This document shows, in pieces, positions 10,937 through 23,245 of a stretch of 64,000 nucleotides of DNA; position 1 is the stretch's first letter; each line of letters opens with the position of its first letter. The translations under genes were made by a program, and so were the position numbers. The notes under the pieces were generated by a model. It saw only the letters and a program-made list of their open reading frames with translations, was not told the DNA's origin and searched no databases. Origin of the DNA: Aspidapion aeneum (taxonomy: Eukaryota; Arthropoda; Insecta; Coleoptera; Brentidae); assembly GCA_963576565.1 (NCBI GenBank), contig OY755047.1:23691171-23755170 (forward strand), given 5' to 3'.

Positions 10937-13680
10937 TATGTTTTTCGTGCTCTAAGGGGGGGGGGATTACCTTCAGTAATCGCCTTCTAGAACAGCCGGT
11001 TCCATAATTAAATGTCCGTATTTTGCAAGGGGAATCTGCGCATGATTTAAGATACAATGTTTTAACTTTTAGAAGGTTTTTTTCGAAAATCCTATGTGGT
11101 TAATTTGATCTGGGACACCCTGTTTAGATAAAAACTCATCGAGAAGTATATTAGTTCACAGTACAGGTTTTTTATATAGTGATAACATGCTAAAATTTTG
11201 TAAATTTGTAAACCTTTCGATTAATTTGTAGAACAATGTGGTCATTTAGTTGTACTCGTAGTAATTAGACAATGATAAATAATAATTAAAACCCTATGTC
11301 TAAAGTAACATAAATGTTTGGGCCAAGATTACAAAAAATTATATAGAATAGTTAATACACATTCTATAAAAAAGTTTTAGATATAACGGGAGCAGATACA
11401 AAAAATACCAGCAACCAAAAAGCCGGAATATTTTTTGTGTTTTAGAAGCCACCATAAAAAAATTCAGCATGGGCATACCAAACACATGCATTTTTTTAGT
11501 ATAAAACTTTTCATAAAGAACTCAATTGTTGAACTAAATTTTATTTGTGACTTTTAATTTTTGAGATATTACATAAAGATAATAATTTTTTAAACCATGA
11601 TTTTTCAAATCAGCGTAAAATTTCAATAAAAATAATATATATCACGTTTGATATTTTAATTTTGATATTATTAGGTATATTTTTTCCTATTCTTTTTAAA
11701 CTTTATTTTTTAATTTTAATTAAAAATTTATTTAATTCATCATTTCATTTTGAAGATACGCCTACATACAACCTCTATAAACTTAGCATTACCACTTAAG
11801 AATTGGATATTCGCAATAAATGCATTAATTGTCGTAAATTTGTCGTAAATTTGTCGTGAAAGAAAAAAATTTGTCGCGCCACCCGTTTTCCTGAAAAGGG
11901 TATGTAATGCTAAGTTGAGTCTCAACTACCACCCCAGAAAACTTGATCCTCGAATTTCCGTTCGATTTATATTTTCATGTAATTTATGTGATTTCTGCAA
12001 GGAAAGTTTTGGAATTCGTATTTTCATTTCTCGGCTCTTCTCTATCGGTATGTTTAAAATTATATTATATAACATTTTATATGAATTTGGACAACTTTTT
12101 AAGGGCAGAATCAATCAAAAATTATAGCGGCCGTTTCAATTGACTTTGCAAAAACCTTACTTAAAATACATAATGACAATGCAGGTACGAAATTTTGTTT
12201 CTATGATAAACTGTGGCCTCAGCCTTCTACATTAGCTTAACCAAATTCCAAATTATACATATTAAATACATTTGCACTATTGCACACTAACCTAAATAAA
12301 ACCAACGACCGAGGAAAACATGCCCTTTTGTAAAAATTAATTGGGCATTTTTAAAGAAGAAGGGATTAAACTTTTAATCCGCAACTTCACAAAGCGACGC
12401 AACTTTTTAAAACCGTCCGCGTTCCTTTCTGTAGCTAATCCCATATACAAAACAACACGCTTGTGGCGTAAGGGATTTGAATAGAAAAACTACAGTAAAA
12501 AAAAATTAAAAAAGTAAAAAGAAACCGCAAAAAAACAAACCCAAGAGGTTTCACAAAACACTTGATTAATTAGGATATATATAGGGTTTGTTAGAACTCA
12601 TCTAATAAACTGTAACCACAAGTTCTGGGTTACGTAAGAAATTAATTTATAAAAATAAAAAATATATTTTTTAAAGTTTTTAATAGTTATCCTAAATGAT
12701 TACTTTTGTTACTTTGATTGCTTTGATTCAATCGATTATTTTAGTATTCAGTAATCACTCGAAAGTCGGTAATCCAAAATCAGGGAGTAACTATGATAAT
12801 TTAAGTAACTAACGCATTTAAATTGAATTTGTAAAAGGTAACAATAAGAAAAAGTAGGACGTGACAATTTGGCAATGTTGATTGTTTGAACGCTTACTGT
12901 CGCTTGCTCGGAATGCTCGGCCTCAGCTGTCGGTTTGCAATTTTAAATATTATGGTATTCTCCGAAGTACGTTTTTCTCTTAGCTCACGCTTAGCTCTAG
13001 TACACAGAACAGTTCTTTCGTAATTCCTACCTTTATTTTTTTAAATTTTAGCCCGCATTGTAAAAATGTCAATTGAATATTTCCACAATATCAACAACAA
13101 AAATCATCAAATCAAAATCAGTCCGAGAATTTTGCACTAATTGTATGATTGAATTTAATACATTTACAGTTATCCAAGTAACGATAGTAACGAATATATA
13201 AAATGATTACTTAGTAGTCCAATAATTATTAGATTAGTAAGGAGTATTCAAAAGTCACAAAAATCAACAAATCTACTACATATTAGGTATGTGTTGTGAT
13301 TGTTATATTTTTATATTTATTTATGATGATCTTGGATTAAGGACCGTATTTTTTTTGCTGTCTGCATTGGTAGACAAAGACAACCAGAAAAATGTAATTT
13401 TTTGTGTATGGAATAAGAGGGGGAGAAATTTTGATGCTTGCACCAGGTGCAGCGCCGCTAACCCTAGCTATGCCGTTTCCGTTTTTTGGGCTTTTATTAC
13501 ATTTCTTTTATAAATCGTCTTTTTATGTCACCCACAACTTGTGGTTCAAATTTTTGGATGTAACATTGCATATTTTCTTATATACTGAGACTTTCCTTCA
13601 AAACTAAACCAACAAACAAACAGTTAGTTTTGACTAAAATTTTTGTGTCGAAACATGTTTTTCGCCATTGCAATAAATTT
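10937..13680. other. Long stretch without recognisable gene
   Basis: AT-rich. Small items only: an inverted GGGACACCCTGT end motif near 11105, and three near-copies of TTTGTCGTAAA at about 11830-11873. Several 60-75 codon frames at 11740-12143 and 13289-13607 have no domain and overlap one another on both strands. Confidence 0.45.
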
Positions 13681-13689
13681 TTAGACTTA

Positions 13690-15170
13690 ATATCTAACGT
13701 GCTAGTATATTTGATTTTTCTGAGCTTTTTTAATGTGATGCTCATTTATTCCGGTACTGTCCATAGTACAGTTGTACACACTTGCTCTAAGTTTGCAAAA
13801 CTGGACGATTGATCGGTAATGGATTTAAAGCCCCAGTATAAAAAAAAATTGTATGGCAGTGGGTATGCCTCAAGTAATTGTCCTTGATTTAATTTTCTAA
13901 AATCAATACAAAATTGCCATACTCTTTTCACATTTTATTTAGTTGTTTTTGAATTGCAGATAATGAAAGGTAATAACATGACCTTTTGCCGTAGAGTCTG
14001 TTTAGTGACCAATTCTACCAAAAAATACAGGGTGTTCTATTTTCTAGTTCAGGTTTCATCTTGGAAAAATATTAATTTAAAAGCATATCTAATATTTACG
14101 GCATGATCAAGTTATTTCTAAGCTTTTCTAATCTGGTGCTTATGTATTGCACTGTCGTGCAAAATTCGTCGATTGATCTAAAATGGCTGGGATATCCAAA
14201 AAAGAATGTATGGCAATGGGTATACCTCAACTAATGCTCCTTTGTTTAATTTTCTAAAATCGATACAAAATCACAATCCTCTTTTAAGTCTATTTCATCC
14301 AGTTCTGCATCTAGTTTTTTCTGAATTGCAGATAATAATGGAAAATAACGAAACTTTTTAGACGTAAAATCTGTTTTAATAACAAATTTTGCCAAACTAA
14401 TATACGGTGTCCTATAATCTAATCCAAAGTTTCGTCTTGAAAAAACATTAATTTAACGCCGTGATCGAGTTATTTCTGAGCTTTTCTAATGTAGTGCTTA
14501 CGTATGGTAATTTGGCTTTATATATGTATTTTCTTCTTATCCATGACTATCAGTGTGACCGAAGTAAATCAGGTGGTTTTACAATACTCTAATTTTAGGT
14601 AGCTCAATGATATCTCAATTGATTTTAAAAGGGTTTAAATTTCCTCTGAACCGAACCCAAAACTCTCCACTCAGAAACTTTTTTTTATATACGCCACTGG
14701 TTCACTCTGTTACAAAAGCAATCTTTGCAGTTCAACTGAATGTTTAGCAAAACCCAGGCAGTTTTCTTAAGGCCAATTACTAAATCAATCAACAGCTATA
14801 AATTAAAGTAATGTATTCAGTAATATTATATTCTTAATGTTGATCAAGCAAGGGGCCCAACTTACCAAATAATGACATTCTCTGACTTGAACAAGGAAAG
14901 ACCTAATGTCAGTCCGGGCCTGTTTAGTGACCAATTCCACCAAAAAAATAAAGGGTATTCTATAAACTAGTACAGATTTCATCTTGGAAAAATATTAATT
15001 TAAAAGCATATCTAACATTTACGTCGTGATCGAGTTACTTCTGAGATTTTCTAATTTGGTGCTTATGTATGGCAGTGTCGGCCATACTGCAGTGGTAGCA
15101 CACTTGCTCTAACTTTGCGAAACTGGATGATTGATCTGAAATGGCTGGGCCAGAATAAAAAATAAAAGAA
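13690..15170 (-). pseudogene. Repeat array carrying a gypsy-type RT fragment (at least four copies)
   Basis: Read on the minus strand, 13850-13931 gives FCIDFRKLNQG and then AYPLPY. The degraded copy at 14186-14290 gives FCIDFRKLNKG and VYPLPY. This is the conserved start of a Ty3/gypsy RT palm. The segments downstream on that strand do not continue into the rest of the RT. Instead they match each other around a box reading AGCTTTTCTAAT-TGGTGCTTA near 13727, 14118, 14479 and 15042, spaced 391, 361 and about 563 bases. A CAAACTAGTACAGG-like block with ACAGGGTGT or its variants recurs between them. So a piece of gypsy RT was captured in a unit that was then duplicated; no intact ORF remains. 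Confidence 0.6.
14672..14699. mobile_element. Solo right end of the 38.9-kb hAT MITE family
   Basis: TTTTTATATACGCCACTG matches the right terminus at 39033-39050. No left end is seen. Confidence 0.45.
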
Positions 15171-15234
15171 TCCATGATGGACCTGATACTTTCCTAGCTA
15201 GCCTATTAGCACACATTGAACTCATCATCTATCA

Positions 15235-15655
15235 GCCTTGGAGATAGTTTGTTTGTAAATATCTCAAAAACTAAAGCTCCTACAAAATTTTTCATAATAA
15301 GAAAAATTATTAAAAAAACCGCATATTGATGCAATGCTCCGTTAAATAGTTAATATTTTAAAAAATGTTTAATTGTGAAAAAACTGTCATTAGCATTAAT
15401 GGATTTTGACCGAAATCTTATCAGCTCGTAACAGTGTTAAACACTATTTTACCTGAAAATTTTATAAAAGTTGGTTCAGCGGTTTAGGAGCTATCGTATT
15501 ACGGACAGACATACACACACAGACATCACGACGCTATTCCTAAGATAGGTCGAAGCACATCCAAATGACACGTTTTAGCGTTATCTCAAAAATTTTTCGT
15601 CGAAAATAATACCTTCTCTAGCCACTGCTGCGCGGGCTGGGAAGGTAAAAAGAAA
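15235..15655 (-). repeat. Dispersed repeat R5, copy 1
   Basis: On the minus strand it begins AGCAGTGGCTAGAGAAGGTA (right edge near 15640) and runs through GATAGCTCCTAAACCGCTGA, a CCATTAATGCTAATGACAGT block and GAGATATTTACAAAC. The same order is at 49087-49550 and 58975-59700 on the plus strand. Non-coding. Confidence 0.7.
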
Positions 15656-15770
15656 TGTATGGCAATGAGTATGCCTCAACTAATCGTCCTTTGTTTAATT
15701 TTCTAAAATCGATATAAAAGCGTCATCCTCTAATCTCTTCTAATCTCTAATCTTATTTAAATTTCCTCTC
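15656..15770 (-). pseudogene. Another copy of the gypsy RT-bearing unit, fragment
   Basis: ATGGCAATGAGTATGCCTCA and the following CCTTTGTTTAATTTTCTAAA match the units at 13850-13900 and 14210-14260. It lies directly against the R5 copy, so R5 probably interrupted the array. Confidence 0.5.
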
Positions 15771-15779
15771 AACATATTT

Positions 15780-16940
15780 TTTCTAAAAATGAGCCCTTTC
15801 TAAGGAAAATACAGGAAAAATAGTTGAAAATCCAAAATTGAGGCGCCATTTTAATAATGTTTCTACAGGAGAGGCCGGAGCTTTTGCTATGGTTAACGAG
15901 ATACCAATTGTTGTTATTAAATTACATCTAGTCTTGGTTGGGTCGCCATCTTAAATATCTTAAGGGTCAGACTACCATCAATCCTGAATTTAAAGATCTT
16001 AAGCTACCAGATACAGCTTTATAGTTTTTTATATTCCATAAATTCAACTTCTATAAAAATATATTTGGCTATGTTAATACAGGGTGTTTCACAACTTAAA
16101 CGACAAATTTTAACCAGTTTTCTGTTACATAGAAACTAGATTCATGAAAAAACATGTAACAAAACCTGTTTAAAATAGCCTTCATTGACTTGAATGCAAG
16201 CTTGGGTGTTTTAAATACAATTTTAAACAGCTGTTGTTTAAAAAAGTATGTTAACTATTAAAATCTTTAAAAAAATAATACAAAAACAACACGTATTTAT
16301 TTTTTTATACAACTGCTTCTTACGTTACCCGAAACTTCTAATTTTTAGCTGAGTTTGGTAAAAATGAGTCAAATAGTTTCAAAGATAGTTGGATTTTTTT
16401 ACACCGATATCTTAGAATTTTAAACATATATTTATTGTCATCGCGAATAAATTATAAAGTATTTATCCGATCATGGTGTGGTTTGGTTAATTTAATTTAC
16501 GGGAAAAAATAATTAAAAATATTGAAATTTTTAGAAAAAAAAAGTGGCACTTCTATTCCTAAAATAAGAAATAAAAAGAAATCAGCTTTAATATTGCTTT
16601 GTACAGGTAGGTACAAGATAATCTTACTTGAGGCTAAATTTTGGAAACAAGTAATTCTATGACAAATTTTCCAAACAAAGGAGCTGGACATAATCCGATA
16701 AAAAACAGCCTTATTTTTTTGCACAAATAAGCACACGCGTTTTATTTTGGGCACATGTTAATCCGGAACCCACGCAAATACTAAACCTCAGTTCTAAAAA
16801 AATTTGCATAAAAAAATATTAAAGGATCAGACCTCTTATGGAATTGCTGTAATCCGTCAAACTTCATGAAAATTTGAATGTTGTAGACCGAACCTTTCTT
16901 ATCAAATGTTCTCATGGGCTAAACTCAAATTAATGACCAG
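15780..16940. other. No recognisable gene
   Basis: A lone ACAGGGTGTTTCACAACTTA at 16079 looks like the terminus of an ACAGGGTG-ended MITE, but no partner end was found. The rest is anonymous. Confidence 0.4.
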
Positions 16941-16950
16941 TTTTTGAGAT

Positions 16951-17474
16951 ACAGGGTGTTGAAAGTGATAATGTCCGAGAAGCATAATAGCTCTTTAGAC
17001 GGGTTTTCCAAATACATACGCAATGTTAGTATTACATATATTTACGATTTATTTATTATTCTTAATCTGTACCTTTAAAATATTATCTACAGAGTGTTTA
17101 AGTAAATATTAGTTGAATGTTTTAATGCGAAACAAGCTTTAGTATGTTGTAGATTAAACCTTGCTCATCAAAAGTTCTAATGGAACCAACTTAAATGAAT
17201 GACCGTTTTTTGCAAAAATTGGAAATTAATTTAAGTTGGGCCCATGAGAACATCTAATCAGCAAGGTTTAATCTACAACATTCTAAAGCTTGTTTCTCAA
17301 TAAAACTTTCGACTAATATTTACTTAAACACCCTATAGATAATATTTTAAAGGAACAGATTAGAAATAATAAGTAAATCGTAAATATGTGTAATGGTAAC
17401 ATTGCGTATATGTTTGGAAAACCCGTCTAAAAAGCTATTATGCTTCTTGGACATTATCAGTTTCAACATCCTGT
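16951..17474. mobile_element. Palindromic MITE ending in ACAGGGTGTTGAAA
   Basis: The two halves are inverted copies of each other over about 250 bases each, meeting near 17215. The left end is ACAGGGTGTTGAAAGTGATA; the right end is the inverse (TATCAGTTTCAACATCCTGT). Inner matches include GCATAATAGCTCTTTAGACG against its inverse near 17415-17435. It is non-coding and would fold into a near full-length hairpin. Confidence 0.75.
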
Positions 17475-17499
17475 AAAATGAAATGAAAAATGGGGAAAA

Positions 17500-18240
17500 T
17501 TAACAGCGACAGATAAAATTAAGTTCAGCAGTGTAATATAGTAAAACAATATTTAAAAAGGATACAGGGATCTAGTCAAAAGCTTAAAAGGGGGTTAGGG
17601 TAGCTCGTATACTACTCAAGTAACGAGTGTGAAGAGACGATTAATGGTAATGATATGGGAAAAGGAAATATTAAACGTTGATTTTTAATTCAAAAGTGAA
17701 AAACTGCCGAAATGCAGTATCAGTCTCGGTCGGTGGTGGATCCAGAATGTACGAGTGGTACAGGCCAAAGAGGTAGCAAAAACTGACAAAAAAATGTAAA
17801 GTAAAATTTTTGAAAAACAGTAATTTATGTGAAAAAATTTATATTTTGTAAAAAATTGCGGTTTATCCATTTGCTATTTCTTCACTAGAACTAAACTATA
17901 TAGTCTTTATGTCAGGGGGGTCAGGGCTCCTCTGTTCTCTTTCCCCCGGGATCCGCCAATAGTCAGGATAGCCTCGGTATTCAGGCAAAACTTAACTTCA
18001 CTACGGAGACAGATATAATCAGTCTAAGCAAATATCTCAAGTCTAGAATTATAAAATAAATTGTAAGGGATTTTGCGAGGATATAGTTAAAAGGCTAAAA
18101 GAAATGTGGACAGATCCTCAAAAGGATGGAAAAGGTGGCACGCGAGTTTTGACGTTATTCGGCACTCTTACCTTTATTTCAGTTCAAAATTAAATTTTCA
18201 AAAATTGTTGTCAGAAAACGTTTTTTGCCATTACTACTTT
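17500..18240. other. No recognisable feature
   Basis: Anonymous sequence; the small frames show no domain. Confidence 0.4.
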
Positions 18241-18241
18241 C

Positions 18242-18565
18242 CAGCGGCGTAGCGTGCCCGAAAGGGCGGGGGGGGGGGGCGACAGCTAAAAAGGGCGCCT
18301 CTGAAAACTGATGAAAAATCTTGTGGCAAAAAAAAGACAAAAAGTTCAAAAAGGCGCCTCTCACAAATCTGGCGACCAAAAAAAAAATAAAAAAAAAAGG
18401 TCATCATGTGTGAGGAGGCGGCCGATAAGTCACAAGAGCGCCCCTCACGAATCTTGCGACCACAAAAAAAAAAAAAGGTCTTCATGTCGTTAGTTTCCTT
18501 TGGAACCCACTCAATTGGCCATTAACGGCCCGACTTAATCAAGCTGAGGGCGCTTCGGCCACCTA
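18242..18565. mobile_element. GC-rich hAT-like MITE, right end lost
   Basis: It starts CAGCGGCGTAGCGTGCCCGA and follows the 4553-4785 element. The inner block (GGGCGCC-CTC, A-rich run, GTCATCATGT) is repeated two to three times. It continues to GGGCGCTTCGGCCACC near 18562 and then stops without the CGCCACTG terminus. Frames here are repeat-derived. Confidence 0.65.
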
Positions 18566-18569
18566 AGAT

Positions 18570-19300
18570 CGCTAAGTGAGAAATTTTATCTTTTATTTGT
18601 CCTAACGCCCCGACGATCTTTACATTCAGAAATTATTTCAAAAGACGCGAACCCCCTCAATTCAGTATCTGTAAATCCAAGTTTCCAAAATAAAATAACC
18701 TGTACAGATTAAAGGAATCAATGCTGTATTCATGTGATATTTCTTAAATTTGCCTAATAGTGAAGATGTTATTCACACACACTGCAGATCTTTTAGGTTC
18801 AATACTTTTCTGGTTGGGTATTAACCAACTATTTTTTGCACTGATATACTATCAATTTTTTATTTAAAGAAATTCTTTGACTGTGCGTGGTTGCAAAATT
18901 TACTGCAAAATATCAAGTCAATGTCAAATTTCCAACAGTTTCGCTCCTCTCCCTAGCTTTTTAAAATATTTAAAATGTCTCTTGTGCACAAAAACACACA
19001 TGAACCATTTAAAAAACAATATTTGTGTTGGGTGAGGTATACAGGGAGTATACGAAGGTAATTCTTGGGTCCAATTTAAGAAAATTTTTTTATATGATCT
19101 TATATCCTAAACGTGTTAATTTTTAGACACAGAAAATTAAATATTTTCAAAAAATTTCTTTTTTTAGTACTTAATATCTTTGACACTGCTTCAGATATGT
19201 TTGTGAAATTTGGTACACATCAAGAAATACCTCCTAAAATATTAGCGAATTATTCAAGTACATAAACTAAATTTATGATACCTAGCATTCAGTCTGTTTT
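18570..19300. other. No recognisable feature
   Basis: Anonymous AT-rich DNA. Confidence 0.4.
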
Positions 19301-19307
19301 TACCCAA

Positions 19308-20012
19308 CTGCAGTACGGCGAAAGGAAGAGTAATGTTTATCACTTGGGATATGTATGTATGCGCTAGAGGCTAAACGCTAGAGGCTAAACGGCCGAACCG
19401 ATTTTGACAAAAAAAAAAGGTGTCGTTGAAATGCTACTTATCCCGAAGGTGCTATAGGCTATATTTTTTTACACAGGAATCAACATAGCGGTCAACAGAC
19501 GCTATTTTGTCACATGATGTAGTCTTTAGGGCATACAAATTACCTAAATTTCAGGCGATTCTAATGAAATTCCTTTGATCAACAATTGCAAATGTTCTCT
19601 AATTTGCTGTAATTCCTTTGTAGTCCGATCTGGTCCCACCCATCTCCCCTCCTGTCATTTCTCCCCACCAATATTCACATATTTTATCAAATATAGGGCG
19701 ATTTCAAAAATTTAGGTAATATTTAGGTACCTTGATTTAGGTAATAACTAGGTACCTTGATTTAGTTAAATGAATGGCTGATTAAAAATTAAACCTAAAA
19801 GTTAGAAATAAAAATTTTTTTTTTATAAAAAAAACACCCAACTACTAAATCTAGTCTGCAGTTGGGTACAAAATCACCGAGTAACCTGATTCATAAAAAT
19901 ACAAAACTTTATAATTTCGTAAGTGCACTTTGGGCCTAAAAACCTAAAAGTTGAAGCATGTCGTACATTATATCTATCAATTTTGTACCCAGCTGCGACT
20001 AATAAGTGCAAT
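19308..20012 (-). repeat. Dispersed repeat R3, medium copy
   Basis: Inverted relative to the copy at 31664-32950. The end block (CTGCAGTACGGCGAAAGGAA onward) lies at 19308-19600. A short spacer with CCCACCCATCTCCCCTCC follows. The snap-back module (CCCAACTACTAAATCTAGTC against its inverse) is at 19843-20012. The ~135-bp tandem units of the long copy are lacking. Confidence 0.65.
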
Positions 20013-20925
20013 TATTGATTTTGTGTTTTTTTTTATTAGGCCCATGATTCTTGTAAGTCATAGAGGGGCACACTTCACTCAACAATCGTCAAATACAGCG
20101 TTGCAAATTCGCCATATGCCTACACGTAGGGAAATCCATCTACCCTTTGATCAAGGCGCGTTTTTAACACTTTGAGGTCTTTGAGGAGGAACGCGTATAT
20201 GCCAGGTTACACGCGTTGCTAGACCTCAAAGAGCTAACTGGATTGAGCGGCGATTAAGGTTGCGTCTATCTAAAATAGAGCCGTACACACACAAGTTTTT
20301 CCTCTAATAAACAGACTCACACTTCGTTTGCTTTTAAAAAGTTATCATGTGTGGTGTTAGTCCAGAAGAAAATACTGAAATGAGGGCAAATAAAAGACTT
20401 TAACATAGACATTCAACATTTAAAAAGAAATTTTAACCTATAAAACGAAAGCTACAGAAAACGCCAAATAAAATGCATACAGCAGCATTTGCTGTTTGCA
20501 CGCTGATTTTTGCAAAAAGGTTATATTTTTTAAAACAACAACAATTTTCCGTTCCTAAGCGGGCATAGAAAGATTTTGTTTCTCTGATATTTTTCCGTGG
20601 GCAGCTCGAAAGCTGTACACCCACGGGGGTCCAAGATCTAATTCCTAAGTATTGACAGTTAAATGTTTCGTCCTTACGATATTGGTAAGATAAATGAATA
20701 AATAATGCCTGCGATACCGTATGCTTTCACATAAGTGGTGATATCTACAAATACAAAAGAAACTACCAAACCAAAAACCCATGACCATGACATAATTTGT
20801 CTCTCAGGTCGGTTCAATACATACTGCATTTTTTCCGCCTTCGCAACGTTTTATGTCGAGTCAGCGGAGTATTAGCGAAAAATACTACGAACGTAAAGTA
20901 AAGAGTTTAGTACCCGTGAATAAAA
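20013..20925. other. No recognisable gene
   Basis: The frame 19951-20175 starts inside R3 and is unlikely to be real. The rest is anonymous. Confidence 0.4.
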
Positions 20926-22490
20926 AACTGCTAATGACTCGATAAAACTTAACTCTAAGTCCGATACAAATAGTTCTTCGACTCTAAAAAGGTCTCTTGA
21001 CAAAGATAAACATCAAACGACAAAACATCAAAAATTGGATATATCACATATTTTGGGAATGTGGATACATACTCAGAACAGGATGTCCGCCAGCCTTACC
21101 TGCATAAAGTTATTTAAGAATAAAAGCAATACTTTTATAACCAAACAAAGCCTTAATCTAAATCCGGTACATTGATGATAGTTCGTCGAACATTCCTAAG
21201 TGAAACATGACGTTCAATACCCTTATCTACATAAAGTTTTTTATGAAAGAGGAACTCATACGTTTAGCACCAAGCAAAGCCTAAGTCAGAGTCTTGTACA
21301 TTGGTGATAAGTAATCAAGTCCAAGTTTCTTGACAAAGTAAAAAGCCAACCGCCATAAAATCAACAATGATATACATCTTGGGGATAAGAGGAATTCACA
21401 CCCCCAGAGATTTTGAACCTTTGTATAGTTCTTTTATCGCTTCTATGTATGTATGATTGATATTAGTTTGCTCTAACACTGTCCATAATTTTTCTATTGA
21501 AACGGTATCATATGCTTTTTGTAGGTCCACAAAGGTAACATGAGTCTCTATATTTCTGGAACTCATTTTCTCAATTACTTGTTTATGAAAAAAACATTAT
21601 CATTACAATATCAGCCTGCACGAAACCTACTTTGCTCTTCTTCTTCTTGTTCATAAATATCATTCTCTATTATAATTAGATGTCTAAGAATCCTACCGTA
21701 CAATCTACTTAGAGTACTGGTTACTGAAATTCCTCTGTATCCAGCTTGTTTCCTTTTTTTTGTATTGAAGATATGAATGCAATTTTCCAATCATCAGGTA
21801 CTGAATGTCTGTTCATGTATTAATTGATAACTCTAAGTGAGATTTTCTAGTAGTTTCTCTGATCCACATTTGAGTATTTCAGCGTATATGCCCCCAGGTC
21901 CGCTAGCTTTTCCGGATTTAAGCTTTTTAATACTATTCTTTATCATTTTCTCCTCGGAGAGGCCGATCGATATTCGGGTCTTGTTTCCTGCAGCAGCCCC
22001 GTGTCGTGATCTTGATGATCTGAATGTTTACTTTTTGTTTTGTTGGGTTTTTTACCGTAGAAATGACTACTCTAGCCTTTGACGACCACCGCCAGACCGT
22101 AAGGCAACAGCTGTAGTCTTTTATTCTACCCCTAAAAGAAAATGTTGCCACCTACGCTATAATCACCGTACCAAGGTCCATCCTCTTCGCCTTTGATACC
22201 TATGTGGTTCTCGTAACCCTGGGAAAGGGACCCTAGACAGGTTCTAACTCTCCGGGTCGGAGAGTAGCTGGAATCTACGTAGGGCAGGAGTCGATTTATT
22301 TTCCCTGATAGACATCTGACGAGGTCTACCCCGTATCCCATACAACCATACATCTTGCAAATTTGAAGGAAACACCAAGTGATACAAAGCCTGAATTTGT
22401 GTCCGGTATATCGATGACAAAAGGCGACAAACATACCTTTGAAAAGTTTGTTGAGAAAGACTAAACACAAACAACATGAGAAATCGAACT
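20925..22490. repeat. Diverged tandem repeat split by a LINE
   Basis: A unit with CAAAGCCT-AAT, TCCGGTACATTGATGATA and then TTGACAAAG-TAAACATC recurs near 20930, 21010, 21150, 21280 and again near 22375-22480. The last repeats are separated from the others by the LINE family A fragment at about 21410-22110, which appears to have inserted into the array. Confidence 0.5.
21410..22110 (-). pseudogene. LINE (family A) RT fragment
   Basis: In frames on the minus strand one reads ETRPEYRSASPRRK (near 21950-22000), LADLGAYTLKYSNVDQRN, then ISVTSTLSRLYG and HVTFVDLQKAYDTV (near 21510-21560, including the first catalytic Asp of the RT palm), then NINHT and AIKELYKGSK near the left edge. The order matches the copy at 40380-41395. 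Stops and frameshifts are frequent. Confidence 0.7.
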
Positions 22491-22494
22491 TTGT

Positions 22495-22950
22495 GGATTT
22501 AATCTACTGTTGACTGCTTCTGCCAGACTAAATGTTTCGGAGACTTCGTGCTCCGCTTTTGCTTATGCACACTTCATTTGTTTTAAAATAGGCTCCTGTG
22601 AAAGTAGGTATTAAAAACAATCCGAGCGAAAATTGTGTTTTTTTGACCAGAAAATTCGAAAAGCGACGACCCTCGCGTTATTGTTGGGCCATTAGTCAAA
22701 AGGGCTCTAATAAGGGGCCGAATGAACCGGTTGTGCCTTGACAGATGTGCGACGCCGCCCGTCTGGAAATCTAGGCCATGTCCAAATTAGAAGTTTATCA
22801 AGTGGCGGATAGGCAGATACAGGGCATTTTAATGAAAATTTGACCACCCATCTCTCTTCCAGTAATAGCTTGACCAGCCACTATTAATTCTTTTAAAGAA
22901 CTACGCACTGAACTACTCTTGAAAATTAGCGCTCGATCTATTTCAATATT
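22495..22950. other. No recognisable feature
   Basis: Anonymous sequence between two LINE fragments. Confidence 0.4.
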
Positions 22951-23245
22951 ATGACACAATATCCCCTAAACTATTTAACCAGGCCCTGGAAGATGTTTTT
23001 AAAAACTTAGATTGAAAAGAAATAGGCATCTAGGTAAGCGGACAATACTTGAACCACCTAAGATATGCTGATGGTATCGCATTAATAACAGAAGAAAGAA
23101 GAACTGATAAAAATGCTGGAAGAACTGGATACAGCAGCTCAAAATACAAGCTTAAGTATGAACTATACTAAAACTAAAATCATAACACAGATGAAGATCT
23201 TACGATCAAAATAAACCAAAAGAATATAGAAAGTAGAGAAATATA
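22951..23245 (+). pseudogene. LINE (family B) RT fragment
   Basis: DTISPKLFNQAL, then RYADGIALITEE (the YADD box, with the second Asp changed to Gly) and an INQKN stretch can be read. The start is almost identical to 35236-35290. Confidence 0.7.

Noticed and set aside
22132..22477. 112-codon minus-strand frame upstream of the LINE as a separate gene
   Set aside because: It spans the edge of the LINE and the diverged tandem repeat and has no recognisable domain.
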